A stretch of DNA of 64,000 nucleotides, taken from Candidatus Brachybacter algidus (lineage in GTDB: Bacteria; Bacteroidota; Bacteroidia; Chitinophagales; Saprospiraceae). Under the pieces are notes generated by a model that was not told the origin of the DNA, did no database searches, and saw nothing but the letters and a program-made list of their open reading frames with translations. A program made the translations under genes and the position numbers. Below, piece by piece: positions 38,417 through 47,208 of the stretch. Where the stretch lies: NCBI GenBank assembly GCA_016711705.1, contig JADJSK010000014.1, positions 248,001 through 312,000 of the forward strand. Reading direction: 5' to 3'. Positions within the stretch are counted from its first letter, which is position 1, and each line of letters begins with the position of its first letter.

Positions 38417-40120
38417 ATGAAATTAATTTTATTCTTATTCTTTGCGGTATCAGTGCACAATATGATATCTGCCCAGTGCCCGCCTGTAGCTAGTTATGCC
38501 TTCAGCGGAAATGCAGATGATGAAAGTGGAAATAATAATCATGGGGTTTTAAGTGGGGGCTCCTCAGATCCAATTCCTACGAAAGACCGTTTTGGAAATG
38601 ATAATAGTGCCTATGAATTTGGTGGATTCTATAATAAAAATTGGATCCGTATACCTAATAGTAGTAGTTTGCAATTCGATAAGACATTGTCAATTTCTTT
38701 TGGTTTAAGCAATGTTCATTTGCAGGAATGGATGGAAATGGAGGGTTTAGTCCCAATGGTTATTTCATCACTATTGCTAAAGCCGGAGATGGTATATCAG
38801 CCTCACCGGGATTATGGTTTTTTACACATACAGACGTAAACAATCAATTAAATTTAAGTTTTAGCAATGCAAATGGTTCAGCCTTTACAAATCTAAATTT
38901 TTCTGAAGGTGATAATTTTGATTGTTTTGATCCATGCGAATGGGCTCACTGTGTTGTCGTTATTAATGATACCTTATGGCAAATGCACATCAATGGTCAA
39001 TTAAGAAAGCAGGTAATAATAAAATCAGCCGATTTTAGCGTAGCGAATACACAAGATTTATTAATAGGCAAAATGGATAATGGAGATTGGTACCCTTTCA
39101 ATGGCATCATAGATGACATAGACATTTATAATTGTGCACTAACATCCGCTGAGGTTGAGAATTTATTTGATGGATATGTTGATCCCTTGTCCTCTAATAA
39201 TTCAATAAATTTAGATAGCATCAAAATTACAAACCCTGATTGCAGAAGCAATGGAACTATTGCGCTATTTCCAGATGACAAAAACAACAATTATCAATTT
39301 TCTCAAGATTCAGGCATAACGTATCAATCAAGTAACATTTTTTCTAATCTTCCTGCCGGCCAACATTTAATAAGGATAAAAACAGATTGTACATTTAGAG
39401 ATACATTAATTACCATTTTAGATCCGAAATTAATTATTGATAATAAAAGTTTCCATCTGTGAAGGTCAAAATTATTTTGCTGGAGGAACATATCAGAATC
39501 AACCCGGCATCTATTCCGACACCCTTCACACCACTTCAGGTTGTGACAGTATCATAATCACAACCCTTACCATAAAAGACCAAGACCTATTTCATAATAT
39601 ATTAGTAATTGAATCTAATCCAAGTGATACACTACCTAAAGGAAGTAAGGTTGTCTTGACGATCACCAATGCAGAACCTGATGCTGAATATAGATGGTAT
39701 AAAAACAATATACTAATTGGTCCGTCCGGAACATCAATAGAAGTGGAAGTCGATTTAGGAAAAGATGTTTATTCGGCAGAAATGGTCTCCCCAACAGAAA
39801 TGTTTTGTTCAGGAGATGGATCAATTGAAATCGTTGGAATAATCCCTAAATTAATAATGCCGAATGCCTTCACTCCAAATAATGATGGAGTAAATGATAG
39901 GTTTAGGGCAGTAATAGATCCAGGGGTAGAAATAGTTAAACTAACAGTTGTTAGTCGCTGGGGTCAAACAATGTATAGCGAAGCAGGTAATGATGGATGG
40001 GACGGAAAATACAGTGGGAAAGATGCCCCTTCAGATACATATATATACAGCATCAGCTACCGATTTTTTGGCTCGGAAGAATTCCTCACACAAAGAGGAG
40101 AAGCATTACTTTTGAGGTAA
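38417..40120 (+). pseudogene. LamG-domain surface protein with CHU_C sorting domain, frameshifted
   Basis: Three open frames (38417-38839, 38728-39462, 39437-40120) form one protein of about 567 residues. Signal peptide (LILFLFFAVSVHNMISAQ); LamG/concanavalin-like domain (ASYAFSGNADDESGNNNHG; LSISFWFKQCSFAGMDGNGG after adding one T at 38698-38701; FNGIIDDIDIYNCALTSAEV); a linker module (VSICEGQNYFAGGTY, same type as in the LRR gene); and a C-terminal CHU_C domain (IMPNAFTPNNDGVNDRF, RWGQTMY). The second shift is an extra A in AAAA near 39443. Likely a surface adhesin exported by the T9SS. Confidence 0.8.
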
Positions 40121-40284
40121 AGGGGGAGGAAATAGGAAAGATGTAAGCGCCTTTGGCTAAAAATGAATATGGAAGGAATTTCATTTTGAAACCACCGGAA
40201 ATTGGTTTGATCATATTAAAAAAGTTTTACTGAAAAATTGAAAAAAACTGAGAGAGAGCAGACTAATTCTAATAATCTAATTTC

Positions 40285-40371
40285 TTTAGCCACGAATTGC
40301 ACGAATTTGCACGAATAAATTCGTGTTAGATGCTAAGCATCTTTCGTGCAATTTGTGGTTAGAATTTTTTT
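40285..40371. repeat. Imperfect inverted repeat with trailing T-run
   Basis: TTTAGCCACGAATTGCACGAA on the left and TTCGTGCAATTTGTGGTTAGA on the right form a long imperfect stem; a smaller GATGCTAAGCATC palindrome lies in between. Eight T follow, so it could act as a terminator for the LamG gene. The CACGAATTGCACGAATT unit is a common type of intergenic repeat. The rest of 40121-40565 shows no gene; a TATCTTTA -7-like element is at 40542-40549. Confidence 0.5.
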
Positions 40372-40565
40372 TGGTGAATGTACAAAAGAGTGTCTAAAAT
40401 TTAGAGCTGAATAACTTTTGTATATTCCATAGATCAAACTAGGAGAAATTCAATACATTTTATGTTTTCGGCTTTTTTTATTGTGAAAATAAAAAGATAT
40501 TGAGCATTTAGGATTCAAAACTAAAATTCGCTTAGAATCGTTATCTTTACTTAATTGTAACTATA

Positions 40566-40715
40566 ATGGAAGAAATAATATTTGTCATTAAAGAATCCCC
40601 TGAGGGTGGCTATGAAGCAGCGGTATTGAATCACTCAATATTCACTGAGGCTGATGATTGGGATCAATTAAAGTAAAATATAAAAGAAGCCGTAAGTTGT
40701 CATTTTGAAGAATAA
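40566..40715 (+). pseudogene. HicB-like small protein with in-frame stop
   Basis: Translation begins MEEIIFVIKESPEGGYEAAV and continues NHSIFTEADDWDQLK before TAA (40674-40676), then resumes in the same frame as NIKEAVSCHFEE before TAA at 40713-40715. GGYEA and HSIFTEADD followed by a helix ending CHFEE fit small HicB-like proteins. A single G-to-T change of GAA to TAA would explain the stop. It lies 5 bp upstream of the DUF2442 gene, a common pairing of toxin-antitoxin type. Confidence 0.55.
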
Positions 40716-40720
40716 AAGTA

Positions 40721-40948
40721 ATGCCCTTAAAACACAACATAAAAAATATAACTTTTGACAAGGACTATATTTCCCTTACAATAGATGGAAAGAAAATAAG
40801 CATTTTATTAGAAACTGTTTCCAAGAAATTGAAAGCAGCTGACGAATACCAACGAATGCTTTATAAAATTTCACCTTCCGGATATGGAATTCATTGGCCT
40901 TTAATTGATGAGGATCTCGCTATTAATGCTTTATTAAAAATTGCCTAA
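40721..40948 (+). CDS. DUF2442-domain protein
   Basis: 75 residues of the DUF2442 family, recognised by the C-terminal pattern ISPSGYGIHWPLIDEDLAINALL. These small proteins are usually encoded next to another small gene (DUF4160 or HicB-like) in toxin-antitoxin-type pairs. Here the upstream partner is interrupted, leaving DUF2442 intact. Its biochemical activity is not established. Confidence 0.8.
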   Translation: MPLKHNIKNITFDKDYISLTIDGKKISILLETVSKKLKAADEYQRMLYKISPSGYGIHWPLIDEDLAINALLKIA

Positions 40949-40977
40949 CTCCGATTAATATTAATTAACAAGCAGCG

Positions 40978-41000
40978 CTGGCGCGAGTTTTTAACTCGTG
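40978..41000. repeat. Dispersed 23-bp hairpin repeat (copy 1 of 6)
   Basis: CTGGCGCGAGTTTTTAACTCGTG-type element with a CGAGTT/AACTCG stem. Other copies: 47435-47457, 47552-47574, 47681-47703, 56002-56024 and 56212-56234. All are intergenic. Confidence 0.8.
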
Positions 41001-41049
41001 ACATTCCACAAGAAAAACTTTTTAATACAGCCTGATTTAATCAAAAAAT

Positions 41050-41816
41050 ATTATTCCTATCGAACTCAAGACCTACCTCGACTCCCTCGTCACCAAATAC
41101 AACCACAACGGTTTCATACCAGATGATCCCATCTCAATTCCAAAGAGATTCACATTAAAACAAGATATTGAAGTCACTGCTTTTTGGACAGCCATGCTGG
41201 CATGGGGCAGACGGGCGACTATCATCAATAAGGCAACGGAACTCATAGATCTAATGGACGGAGCACCATACGATTTTATTTTAAATCATACGGAACAAGA
41301 CAGGGCAAAGTTTCTGAAATTTAAACACCGAACTTTTCAGGCAGATGACACCATTTATTTTCTACATTTTCTTCAGAATTACTACAAAAAAACGTGTCAC
41401 TCGAATCAGCTTTTGTCGTTGAAAGCAACGAAAATAGGGTAGAAGCCGGCATCACTAACTTCCATAATTTATTTACGGGAGATGAACTGATGTTGAGACG
41501 CACCGGGAAACATGTTTCCACTCCTGCCAGAAATACTGCCTGCAAAAGATTGAATATGTTTCTAAGTTGGATGGTGCGTTCTGACGAACAACAAGTTGAC
41601 TTTGGTCTCTGGAAACAAATATCCATGGCTGATCTCATGATACCATTGGATGTGCACGTCGGTAGAGTAGCGCGCCAATTGGGTATACTGACCCGTCCAC
41701 AAGATGACTGGAAGTCGGTGGTGGAATTAACTGAGAATCTGAGATTGCTCGATAAGGAAGATCCGGTAAGGTATGATTATGCGCTGTTTTCGATCGGGGT
41801 GAACAATGGACAATGA
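41050..41816 (+). pseudogene. TIGR02757-family protein, frameshifted and lacking a normal start
   Basis: Two frames (about 41050-41442 and 41394-41816) form a TIGR02757-like protein of about 255 residues, a Bacteroidota family of unknown function related to HhH DNA-repair glycosylase folds. Recognisable parts: DPISIPKRFTLKQDIEVTAF, MLAWGRRATIINKA, YYKKNVSLESAF (after changing A7 at 41386-41392 to A8), KRLNMFLSWMVRSD, and IPLDVHVGRVARQLGI. Upstream in frame there is a stop at 41038-41040 and no ATG, GTG or TTG before the conserved region, so translation would need ATT (41050 or 41053) or the start is lost. The last residues are encoded by a heptamer repeat. Confidence 0.65.
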
Positions 41817-41864
41817 ATAATGAACAATGAACAAGGAACAATGAACAATGAACAGTGAACAATG
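41802..41864 (+). repeat. Nine AACAATG heptamers overlapping a gene end
   Basis: Nine consecutive 7-bp units of AACAATG or one-base variants. The first two units encode the C-terminus (NNGQ) and stop of the TIGR02757-like gene, showing that the array grew into or out of the coding sequence. Confidence 0.85.
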
Positions 41865-42357
41865 AGAGCTAGCTGAATCTCACTGATTGGACTGAAGGCG
41901 AATATTGCAGGGATTTGGTGATCTGGTGATCAGGTGATTTGATGATTTGGTGATCGGGTAATGAATTCGTGGAATTTTGAATTTATTATAAGATTAAAAG
42001 CTTCATTTTTTTCAGGATTTTGATCAGGTATTCTTAATGGCCTTAATTCCTTAATGTTTCAAGTAAAATAATAAAAAAAAGAGAAGGCGAGATTGTGAAA
42101 AGATGTGAAAATGACAATTTATAATCTTGAAGTTTTCCCGAATCCGAATATATATTCTTAATGAACTTAATTCCTTAATGGTATAAAAGTATGAATCGGT
42201 AGGATTTTTGAACGCAGATTCTCATGATTGTCAAGATCCGGATATGATTTGCTTATTGACCATCATTCCTTAACGGTTTACATATCAAGTCAAATTAAAA
42301 ATTTTAAAAGAAAGGTAGGTTAATTAGTAAATTCGTCAAAATTTAAACCACAACATC
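41865..42357. other. Intergenic repeat DNA
   Basis: No gene seen. 41918-41960 is an 8-bp-period array (GGTGATCT-like units). Two stretches are partial copies of a TTCTTAATG(G/A)...TTAATTCCTTAATG pattern (about 42030-42060 and 42150-42185). Confidence 0.4.
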
Positions 42358-43122
42358 ATGCTATCCAAAACCCTGAAAATTTATCTTACCATTTTTGCTT
42401 GTTTATTCATTCTTAGTTCTTTCAATCATTCAGTTCCTCCCGCTGAAACAAGGCAAGTCATCAGGGTGAATTATGCAGATGATCCTGACGGTATAAAAGC
42501 TTTTTCATACGATGAAGAATGTAATGTTATAATGTTTGTACAGTCAAAAGACACAACGATTTACACTTATTCTCCAAGGAAGATCTCCAAGAGATATTTA
42601 AATAATAAGGAACATTGGGACCGGGGTATTGACTTTGAGTTGGATAAATTTGGAAGAATTGCTTCAGCGAATGTACTTGGCAATGGTGACACCATTATCA
42701 GTACAAGTAATTACACATATAATGATGAAGGTTATCTGACTAAATCAAAAAGGGAAGTAACACAATCCAAAAATATTACAATTACTGAATATGAATACAA
42801 AGATGGCAATATGGTATTAAGGAAAGAATCCAATGGCGAGGGACAAATTCAGTACAACTTCTTTTGCGATTATTATTTGCACAAAAATCTTGACCTAAAC
42901 CTTTTTGTGCAGTCATTTTCTGATGAAATCCTATCTAAAAACAGGTTCGGAAAGATGAGCAGGAATCTTGTTAAAACTTCCTGCAATATCTCGATGGAAG
43001 GAGATACGATGTCCCATTTGAGCTACAATTATGGTGATCTTACTGATAAAAAGTCGATGAAGATGGTTGAGAAGGATGTGAATAATGATTTTGAAACGGA
43101 GATTACTTATCATTTTAAGTAG
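42358..43122 (+). CDS. Hypothetical secreted protein with YD-like repeats
   Basis: 254 residues with a signal peptide (LKIYLTIFACLFILSSF). The body has short Tyr/Asp-rich beta repeats (FSYDEECNVIMFV, FELDKFGRIASANV, YTYNDEGYLTKSKR, YEYKDGNMVLRK), resembling the RHS/YD-like stretches of DUF4595-type exported proteins in Bacteroidota. It has no sorting domain and no transmembrane segment, so it is probably periplasmic. Isolated gene. Confidence 0.65.
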   Translation: MLSKTLKIYLTIFACLFILSSFNHSVPPAETRQVIRVNYADDPDGIKAFSYDEECNVIMFVQSKDTTIYTYSPRKISKRYLNNKEHWDRGIDFELDKFGRIASANVLGNGDTIISTSNYTYNDEGYLTKSKREVTQSKNITITEYEYKDGNMVLRKESNGEGQIQYNFFCDYYLHKNLDLNLFVQSFSDEILSKNRFGKMSRNLVKTSCNISMEGDTMSHLSYNYGDLTDKKSMKMVEKDVNNDFETEITYHFK

Positions 43123-43471
43123 AGCAGTATTCCGGAGTTTCGCAAATAGAAGGGAGTTTCGGGAAGGTGTTGGGTGAAAAAAGGTTGTATCACAAAGTTT
43201 TACAAAGATATCACTAAGTTTCACAAAGATCAATGGAGCAAGTATCACGGAGTTGCACAGAGATTACTCAGAGTTTCACAGAGATATAATTAATTGAAAG
43301 TTAGTTACTGAAAGATCGGAGTAGCATTTGACTTTAGTCAAATCCCTTTGTGCAACTCAAAAAATGCAAAACTGTGAATAGCACTCAAAAATCAATAAGA
43401 ACTGCCGTATTATAATGACTTCAAAAATCTCTGTGAAACTCCGTGTTATCACCTTTCTCGCGCGAAGCGCC
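43123..43471. other. Intergenic DNA with CACAAAGTTTCACAAAG-type repeats
   Basis: Repeated stretches of the form TCACAAAGTTTTACAAAGAT, with related CACGGAGTTGCACAGAG and CAGAGTTTCACAGAG segments (43189-43292) and an inverted partner (CTCTGTGAAACTCCGTGTTA) at 43430-43449. These are common intergenic repeats. No gene or clear terminator. Confidence 0.5.
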
Positions 43472-44332
43472 TTACTTCCAGAAATTATAAAAATTATACC
43501 ACTGATGGGGATAATTGCTGGCCTTCTCTTCAAGATGCGTCACATAGTTGTCAAGTAGTTCCTGCGGTTTTTCACCCTGATGAGCCTCGCTGCAACTAAA
43601 CTGATAGTGGTATTTCGAATCCTTCATAGCATACACAAAGGCGACTGGTGAACCAAGTCTTGAACCCATGTAAAAAGGTCCGAAAGGGAAGGTGGCTTCC
43701 TCTCCAAATAATACTGTTTTCAATGTGCGCATTCCTTCCATATATCTATCTGCATGCATACACACGAAGCCTCCGTTATCCAGTGCTTCCTTGATCTTGA
43801 TCACAAAAGTGATGTCATCTGAAATGGGGATGATCGAAAAAGATTTACCGGTAGCATGTTTTTCCAATAAAGATTTAATCTGCTGCTGCTCATTGTCGAG
43901 CATGACAATGTGGATACTGGTGTCTATTCTGTAAAGGAGTTGTCCGGCAATCTCCCAATTGCCCAGATGCGCACCCAAAAGTAAAGCGCCTTTACCTGCA
44001 GAAGCTAGTTCATGTAATTTTTGCTCATTGTCAAAATCGAAAGTGAGTTTCTTTCCTGCGCCCATGTAAGTTGCCAACTTGTCAATAAGGGATTGTCCAA
44101 ATAGGTCGAAAGCCTTAAATCTATTGCTTAAGGAGGCAGGTTGTGGTAATTTAATTTTAGAAAAAAAGTGGATCAGACCTTCATTAGCCCTCTTTGAGAA
44201 AAAAAGGTAATAAACGGCGACAAATTTCAATAGAATATACGCACTGGATAGTCCGGCCTTTCTGATAAGCCAGAGGAAGATCGAAAAACCAAGGGCATTT
44301 GCTTGTGATTTGCCGTTCCATTGGTCAGCCAT
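43472..44332 (-). CDS. LpxL/HtrB-family acyltransferase
   Basis: 286 residues of the lysophospholipid/lipid A acyltransferase family. The catalytic HxxxxE-type motif is GAHLGNWEIAG, followed by the conserved ADRYMEG region and FPFGPFYMGSRLGSPVAFV. The N-terminus has a hydrophobic segment typical of inner-membrane attachment. It lies 14 bp downstream of an acyl carrier protein gene, and a ketosynthase lies further upstream. The ACP/KS context is seen in aryl-polyene and flexirubin-type clusters, where such an enzyme attaches the polyene acyl chain to a lipid. A role in lipid A synthesis is less likely but not excluded. Confidence 0.85.
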   Translation of the reverse strand: MADQWNGKSQANALGFSIFLWLIRKAGLSSAYILLKFVAVYYLFFSKRANEGLIHFFSKIKLPQPASLSNRFKAFDLFGQSLIDKLATYMGAGKKLTFDFDNEQKLHELASAGKGALLLGAHLGNWEIAGQLLYRIDTSIHIVMLDNEQQQIKSLLEKHATGKSFSIIPISDDITFVIKIKEALDNGGFVCMHADRYMEGMRTLKTVLFGEEATFPFGPFYMGSRLGSPVAFVYAMKDSKYHYQFSCSEAHQGEKPQELLDNYVTHLEEKASNYPHQWYNFYNFWK

Positions 44333-44346
44333 AGTTCTTCAGAAAA

Positions 44347-44604
44347 TTAGGCGCCTATTTTTTGCTGCATGTGGTCATAAACGAAACCATGAAAATCATC
44401 AAAGGTCTTTAGTTTGGTAAATTCTTCACCAGCCATTTTAAAACCAAAGTTCCTTTCGATCAATACAACCAAATCTACAAAATCAAGGCTGTCAAGGCCC
44501 AAAGTTTCCTTAATACTAGCCTGAGGCGTTATAAGTGATTTATCAACTTCGAATTCTTCAGAAAGAAATGAATTGATTGAATCAATGATGTTAATCTTGT
44601 CCAT
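44347..44604 (-). CDS. Acyl carrier protein
   Basis: 85 residues. The phosphopantetheine attachment site is Ser40 in GLDSLDFVDLVV; the surrounding acidic helix II is typical of ACPs. It is not the FabF-linked housekeeping acpP by context but belongs to the KS-ACP-acyltransferase set. A -7 element TACCTTTG lies only 4 nt upstream of the start codon, so the transcript may be leaderless or nearly so. Confidence 0.9.
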   Translation of the reverse strand: MDKINIIDSINSFLSEEFEVDKSLITPQASIKETLGLDSLDFVDLVVLIERNFGFKMAGEEFTKLKTFDDFHGFVYDHMQQKIGA

Positions 44605-44608
44605 GGGT

Positions 44609-44616
44609 CAAAGGTA
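44609..44616 (-). promoter_or_regulatory. -7 element of the ACP-acyltransferase operon
   Basis: On the minus strand TACCTTTG is followed by ACCC and then the ATG of the ACP gene. With transcription starting a few bases after the element, the mRNA would have almost no leader. Confidence 0.5.
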
Positions 44617-44706
44617 AGTAATATTGTTTTATTCGTATTCAGAATATTTTTGTGGTGTGTATAACAAATTGCACGAAGACGAAAAAGAAATGACTAAGAG
44701 CATATA

Positions 44707-44835
44707 GATTCCTCGCTTCGCTCGGAATGACATTATGTCGATGGGATGAGGGGGCATAAAATGGGGTGGCGCAGCCACACCATTTTATACCCCCTCAGAA
44801 CAAAGATTCTGTCATTCCGACTGAAAGGAGGAATC
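44707..44835. mobile_element. MITE-like nested palindrome
   Basis: A 129-bp element with 25-bp imperfect terminal inverted repeats (44707-44731 GATTCCTCGCTTCGCTCGGA..., inverted at 44811-44835) and an almost perfect inner hairpin (44748-44796: GAGGGGGCATAAAATGG against CCATTTTATACCCCCTC). It has no coding capacity. The outer arms match a type of end sequence seen in many bacterial genomes. No target duplication could be identified. Confidence 0.65.
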
Positions 44836-45000
44836 TGCCAAATAAAAATCAACTACTTTATTCGCATCCATCTTTTTATAAATTATTTATTAAAAAATAT
44901 AACTTTTTGTGCATTTAGTTATACACACATTTTTGTGTAAGGGAAATGGGGTGAGGATTGTAGGGTATTAATGTTTGTGATGGAGTTTGTGGTAATAGTT

Positions 45001-45132
45001 CAACCCACTATCGGGGTTGGGAGGGTGGTGTTCGTATTCCCTGGGTTGCACCCGGGGTTATTATTATTCAAGCCCTCCGGGCTTGTTCTTGGTCGGATTC
45101 TATACATTATAATAATAATATTGCCTCAAGGC
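45001..45132. repeat. Cluster of REP-like hairpins
   Basis: Successive short palindromes: CAACCC...GGGTTG (45001-45019), CTGGGTTGCACCCGG (45041-45055), AAGCCCTCCGGGCTT (45070-45084) and TGCCTCAAGGCA (45122-45133). They lie just downstream of the ketosynthase gene (minus strand) and could also act as mRNA 3'-end structures. Apart from these and the palindrome at 44707, the 44617-45134 gap contains no gene. Confidence 0.6.
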
Positions 45133-45134
45133 AT

Positions 45135-46361
45135 TTAAGTCCCCTCCCATTTTTTCAATATCAGCGACGAATTCGTTCCACCGAAACCAAAGCTATTGGT
45201 AAGCACATGATTTAGCTCTGCTTTTCGCATTTCTGTGACCAGATTGAGCTTTTCAGAATGTTCATCAGGATTACTAAAATTGATATTGGGAGCGATGAAT
45301 CCATTATTCATCATTAAAATCGAATAGATAGTCTCACTGCTTCCCGCCATCCAACATTCATGCCCCGTCATTGACTTGGTGCTGCTGGTAGGAACAGAAT
45401 TGGGTCCAAAGACATGAGCGATTGCTTCTGCTTCTGCAGTATCACCTGCCGGAGTGCTCGTAGCGTGTGCATTGATGTAATCAATGTCCTCAGCTTTAAG
45501 TCCCGATTGGTCCAATGCCATCTGCAATGATCTCACTTGGCCATCTATACTCGAACCGGAAATGTGTTCCCCATTAGATGAAAAGCCATATCCAACTATT
45601 TCTGCAAGGATATTTGCTCCTCTTGCCAATGCACTATCTAGCGTCTCCAGTACAAGTGCTGCAGCTCCTCCCGCGGGTACAAGCCCATCCCGATCTTTAT
45701 CAAATGGCCTGGAAGCTTTGGTTGGATCTTCTTCATTGATCGAAAAAGTACCCAAGCCATCAAAGCTGGCGAATGCATAAATATTGACTTCTTGAGCACC
45801 GCCAACAAGGACCATTTTCTGAAGACCTTGCTTGAGCAAAAGATATGCCATACCTATCGAATGAGAACCACTGGCACAGGCTGCACTTATAGTAAAATTC
45901 ACACCTGTCAAAGCAAAAATGGTAGAAAGATTCATATTGACCGTGCTGTTCATAGATTGAAAGATCGCGCCTGAACCAAGCAAAGTTGTGTCTTTTTTTT
46001 GTTTGACCAGCTCGATAGATTCATATACCGGTTTGACTGTGCTGTCATTGCCAAAGATGATGCCGCATTGCAATTCTTTGATTTGTTCGGGTGTTACTTG
46101 GGCTTGTGCAAATGCCTCTTTGGCAGCGACATATGCAAATTCTCCTTCCTCAGGCAACATGATGCGTGCCCTTCTGTCCAATTGGGATTTAAGATCAGGC
46201 CGGGGCACCAGTCCAACTAAACCCGATCTGTAACCAAAATCTTTTCTTTCTTGATCAAATACGATGCCACTGCGGCCATTCATCAAAGAATCTAATACAG
46301 CCTCCTTATTCAGACCGATACAGGAATAAACCCCCATACCTGTTATTACCACCCGATTCAT
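45135..46361 (-). CDS. Beta-ketoacyl-ACP synthase (FabF-like)
   Basis: 408 residues, thiolase fold. Catalytic triad visible: Cys in SAACASGSHSIG, His in INAHATSTPAGD, His in KSMTGHECWMAGS; the GFGGTNSSLIL end is standard. It condenses malonyl-ACP with an acyl chain. The His-region sequence (GHECWMAGS rather than GHLLGAAG) departs from housekeeping FabF and suggests a specialised KS, as found in flexirubin/aryl-polyene pathways. It is on the same strand as the ACP and acyltransferase genes but separated from them by 530 bp of repeats. Confidence 0.88.
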   Translation of the reverse strand: MNRVVITGMGVYSCIGLNKEAVLDSLMNGRSGIVFDQERKDFGYRSGLVGLVPRPDLKSQLDRRARIMLPEEGEFAYVAAKEAFAQAQVTPEQIKELQCGIIFGNDSTVKPVYESIELVKQKKDTTLLGSGAIFQSMNSTVNMNLSTIFALTGVNFTISAACASGSHSIGMAYLLLKQGLQKMVLVGGAQEVNIYAFASFDGLGTFSINEEDPTKASRPFDKDRDGLVPAGGAAALVLETLDSALARGANILAEIVGYGFSSNGEHISGSSIDGQVRSLQMALDQSGLKAEDIDYINAHATSTPAGDTAEAEAIAHVFGPNSVPTSSTKSMTGHECWMAGSSETIYSILMMNNGFIAPNINFSNPDEHSEKLNLVTEMRKAELNHVLTNSFGFGGTNSSLILKKWEGT

Positions 46362-46378
46362 ATGTATTTCGATTTTGA

Positions 46379-46386
46379 CAAATTTA
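46379..46386 (-). promoter_or_regulatory. -7 element of the ketosynthase gene (TAAATTTG)
   Basis: TAAATTTG on the minus strand, 17 bp before the ketosynthase start, in the 44-bp gap after mazG. No -33 TTTG is seen at the usual distance. Confidence 0.45.
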
Positions 46387-46405
46387 GTAAAATATTGAAT
46401 TTAAT

Positions 46406-47173
46406 TTATTGCTTTTCAAGCATTTTTGCCTCATCCCATAGTGCGTCCATCGCCTCCAAACTCATTTCGGCCAAAGGTTGTGTCGCTTTTTCTTCAATGT
46501 ATTCAAATCTGCTCTTGAACTTATTGTTTACTTTTTGAAGTGCTTGTTCCGGGTCTATGTTATTAAACCTGGCATAATTGATCAACGAAAACATAACATC
46601 ACCAAATTCTTCAATCTTCCTATCCTGAGGAGCCTTAGGATCTTCCATCACTTCATGGAGCTCGTCCATTTCTTCCTGTACCTTTAACCAAACATCTTCT
46701 GATTTCTCCCATTCAAAACCCACCTGAGCTGCTTTGTCCTGCATTCGATATGCTTTGATAACGGCTGTAAGGGATTTGGGCACGCCACCCAGTACTGATT
46801 TTTTTCCTTCTGAGAGTTTTATCTGCTCCCAGTTGCGTTTTACCTCTGCTTCATCCGCTACTTTCAGGTCTCCATATATATGAGGATGACGTCGCTTCAA
46901 TTTTTCGATTTGGGTGGACATCATGTCTGAAAGGGTGAATTTCCCCTTTTCAGATGCGATTTTAGCATAGAATAAAATATGTAACAATACATCCCCCAAT
47001 TCTTCTTTCAGATTATCCCAGTCTTCTAAAGCAATAGCCTCAGTTAACTCGTACACTTCTTCCACTGTGAGATTACTCAGGGTCTGAATCGTCTGCTTTT
47101 TATCCCAGGGACATTCGGCTCGGAGCGTGTCCATGACAATGACCAGATCATTAAATATTTCTTTGTGTTCCAA
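46406..47173 (-). CDS. mazG: Nucleoside triphosphate pyrophosphohydrolase MazG
   Basis: 255 residues, full-length tandem-domain MazG that hydrolyses NTPs to NMP and pyrophosphate, cleaning nucleotide pools and lowering (p)ppGpp in some species. The first domain has LRAECPWDKKQT and the metal-binding EEVYELTEAI ... EELGDVLLH; the second has EEMDELHEVM ... EEFGDVMFSLINYAR. Normal length. The ketosynthase follows 44 bp downstream on the same strand. Confidence 0.93.
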   Translation of the reverse strand: MEHKEIFNDLVIVMDTLRAECPWDKKQTIQTLSNLTVEEVYELTEAIALEDWDNLKEELGDVLLHILFYAKIASEKGKFTLSDMMSTQIEKLKRRHPHIYGDLKVADEAEVKRNWEQIKLSEGKKSVLGGVPKSLTAVIKAYRMQDKAAQVGFEWEKSEDVWLKVQEEMDELHEVMEDPKAPQDRKIEEFGDVMFSLINYARFNNIDPEQALQKVNNKFKSRFEYIEEKATQPLAEMSLEAMDALWDEAKMLEKQ

Positions 47174-47208
47174 GTGTTGAGGTATTTATATGTTTTAGCT
47201 ACAAAATT

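Noticed and set aside
40319..40351. TTCGTGTTA ... TTCGTGCAA, resembling the LytTR operator
   Set aside because: The spacer is 14 bp, not 12, and both halves belong to the long inverted repeat at 40285-40364.
44707..45132. Possible tRNA or structured RNA gene
   Set aside because: The strong palindromes do not form a cloverleaf and match transposon-like and REP-like elements better.
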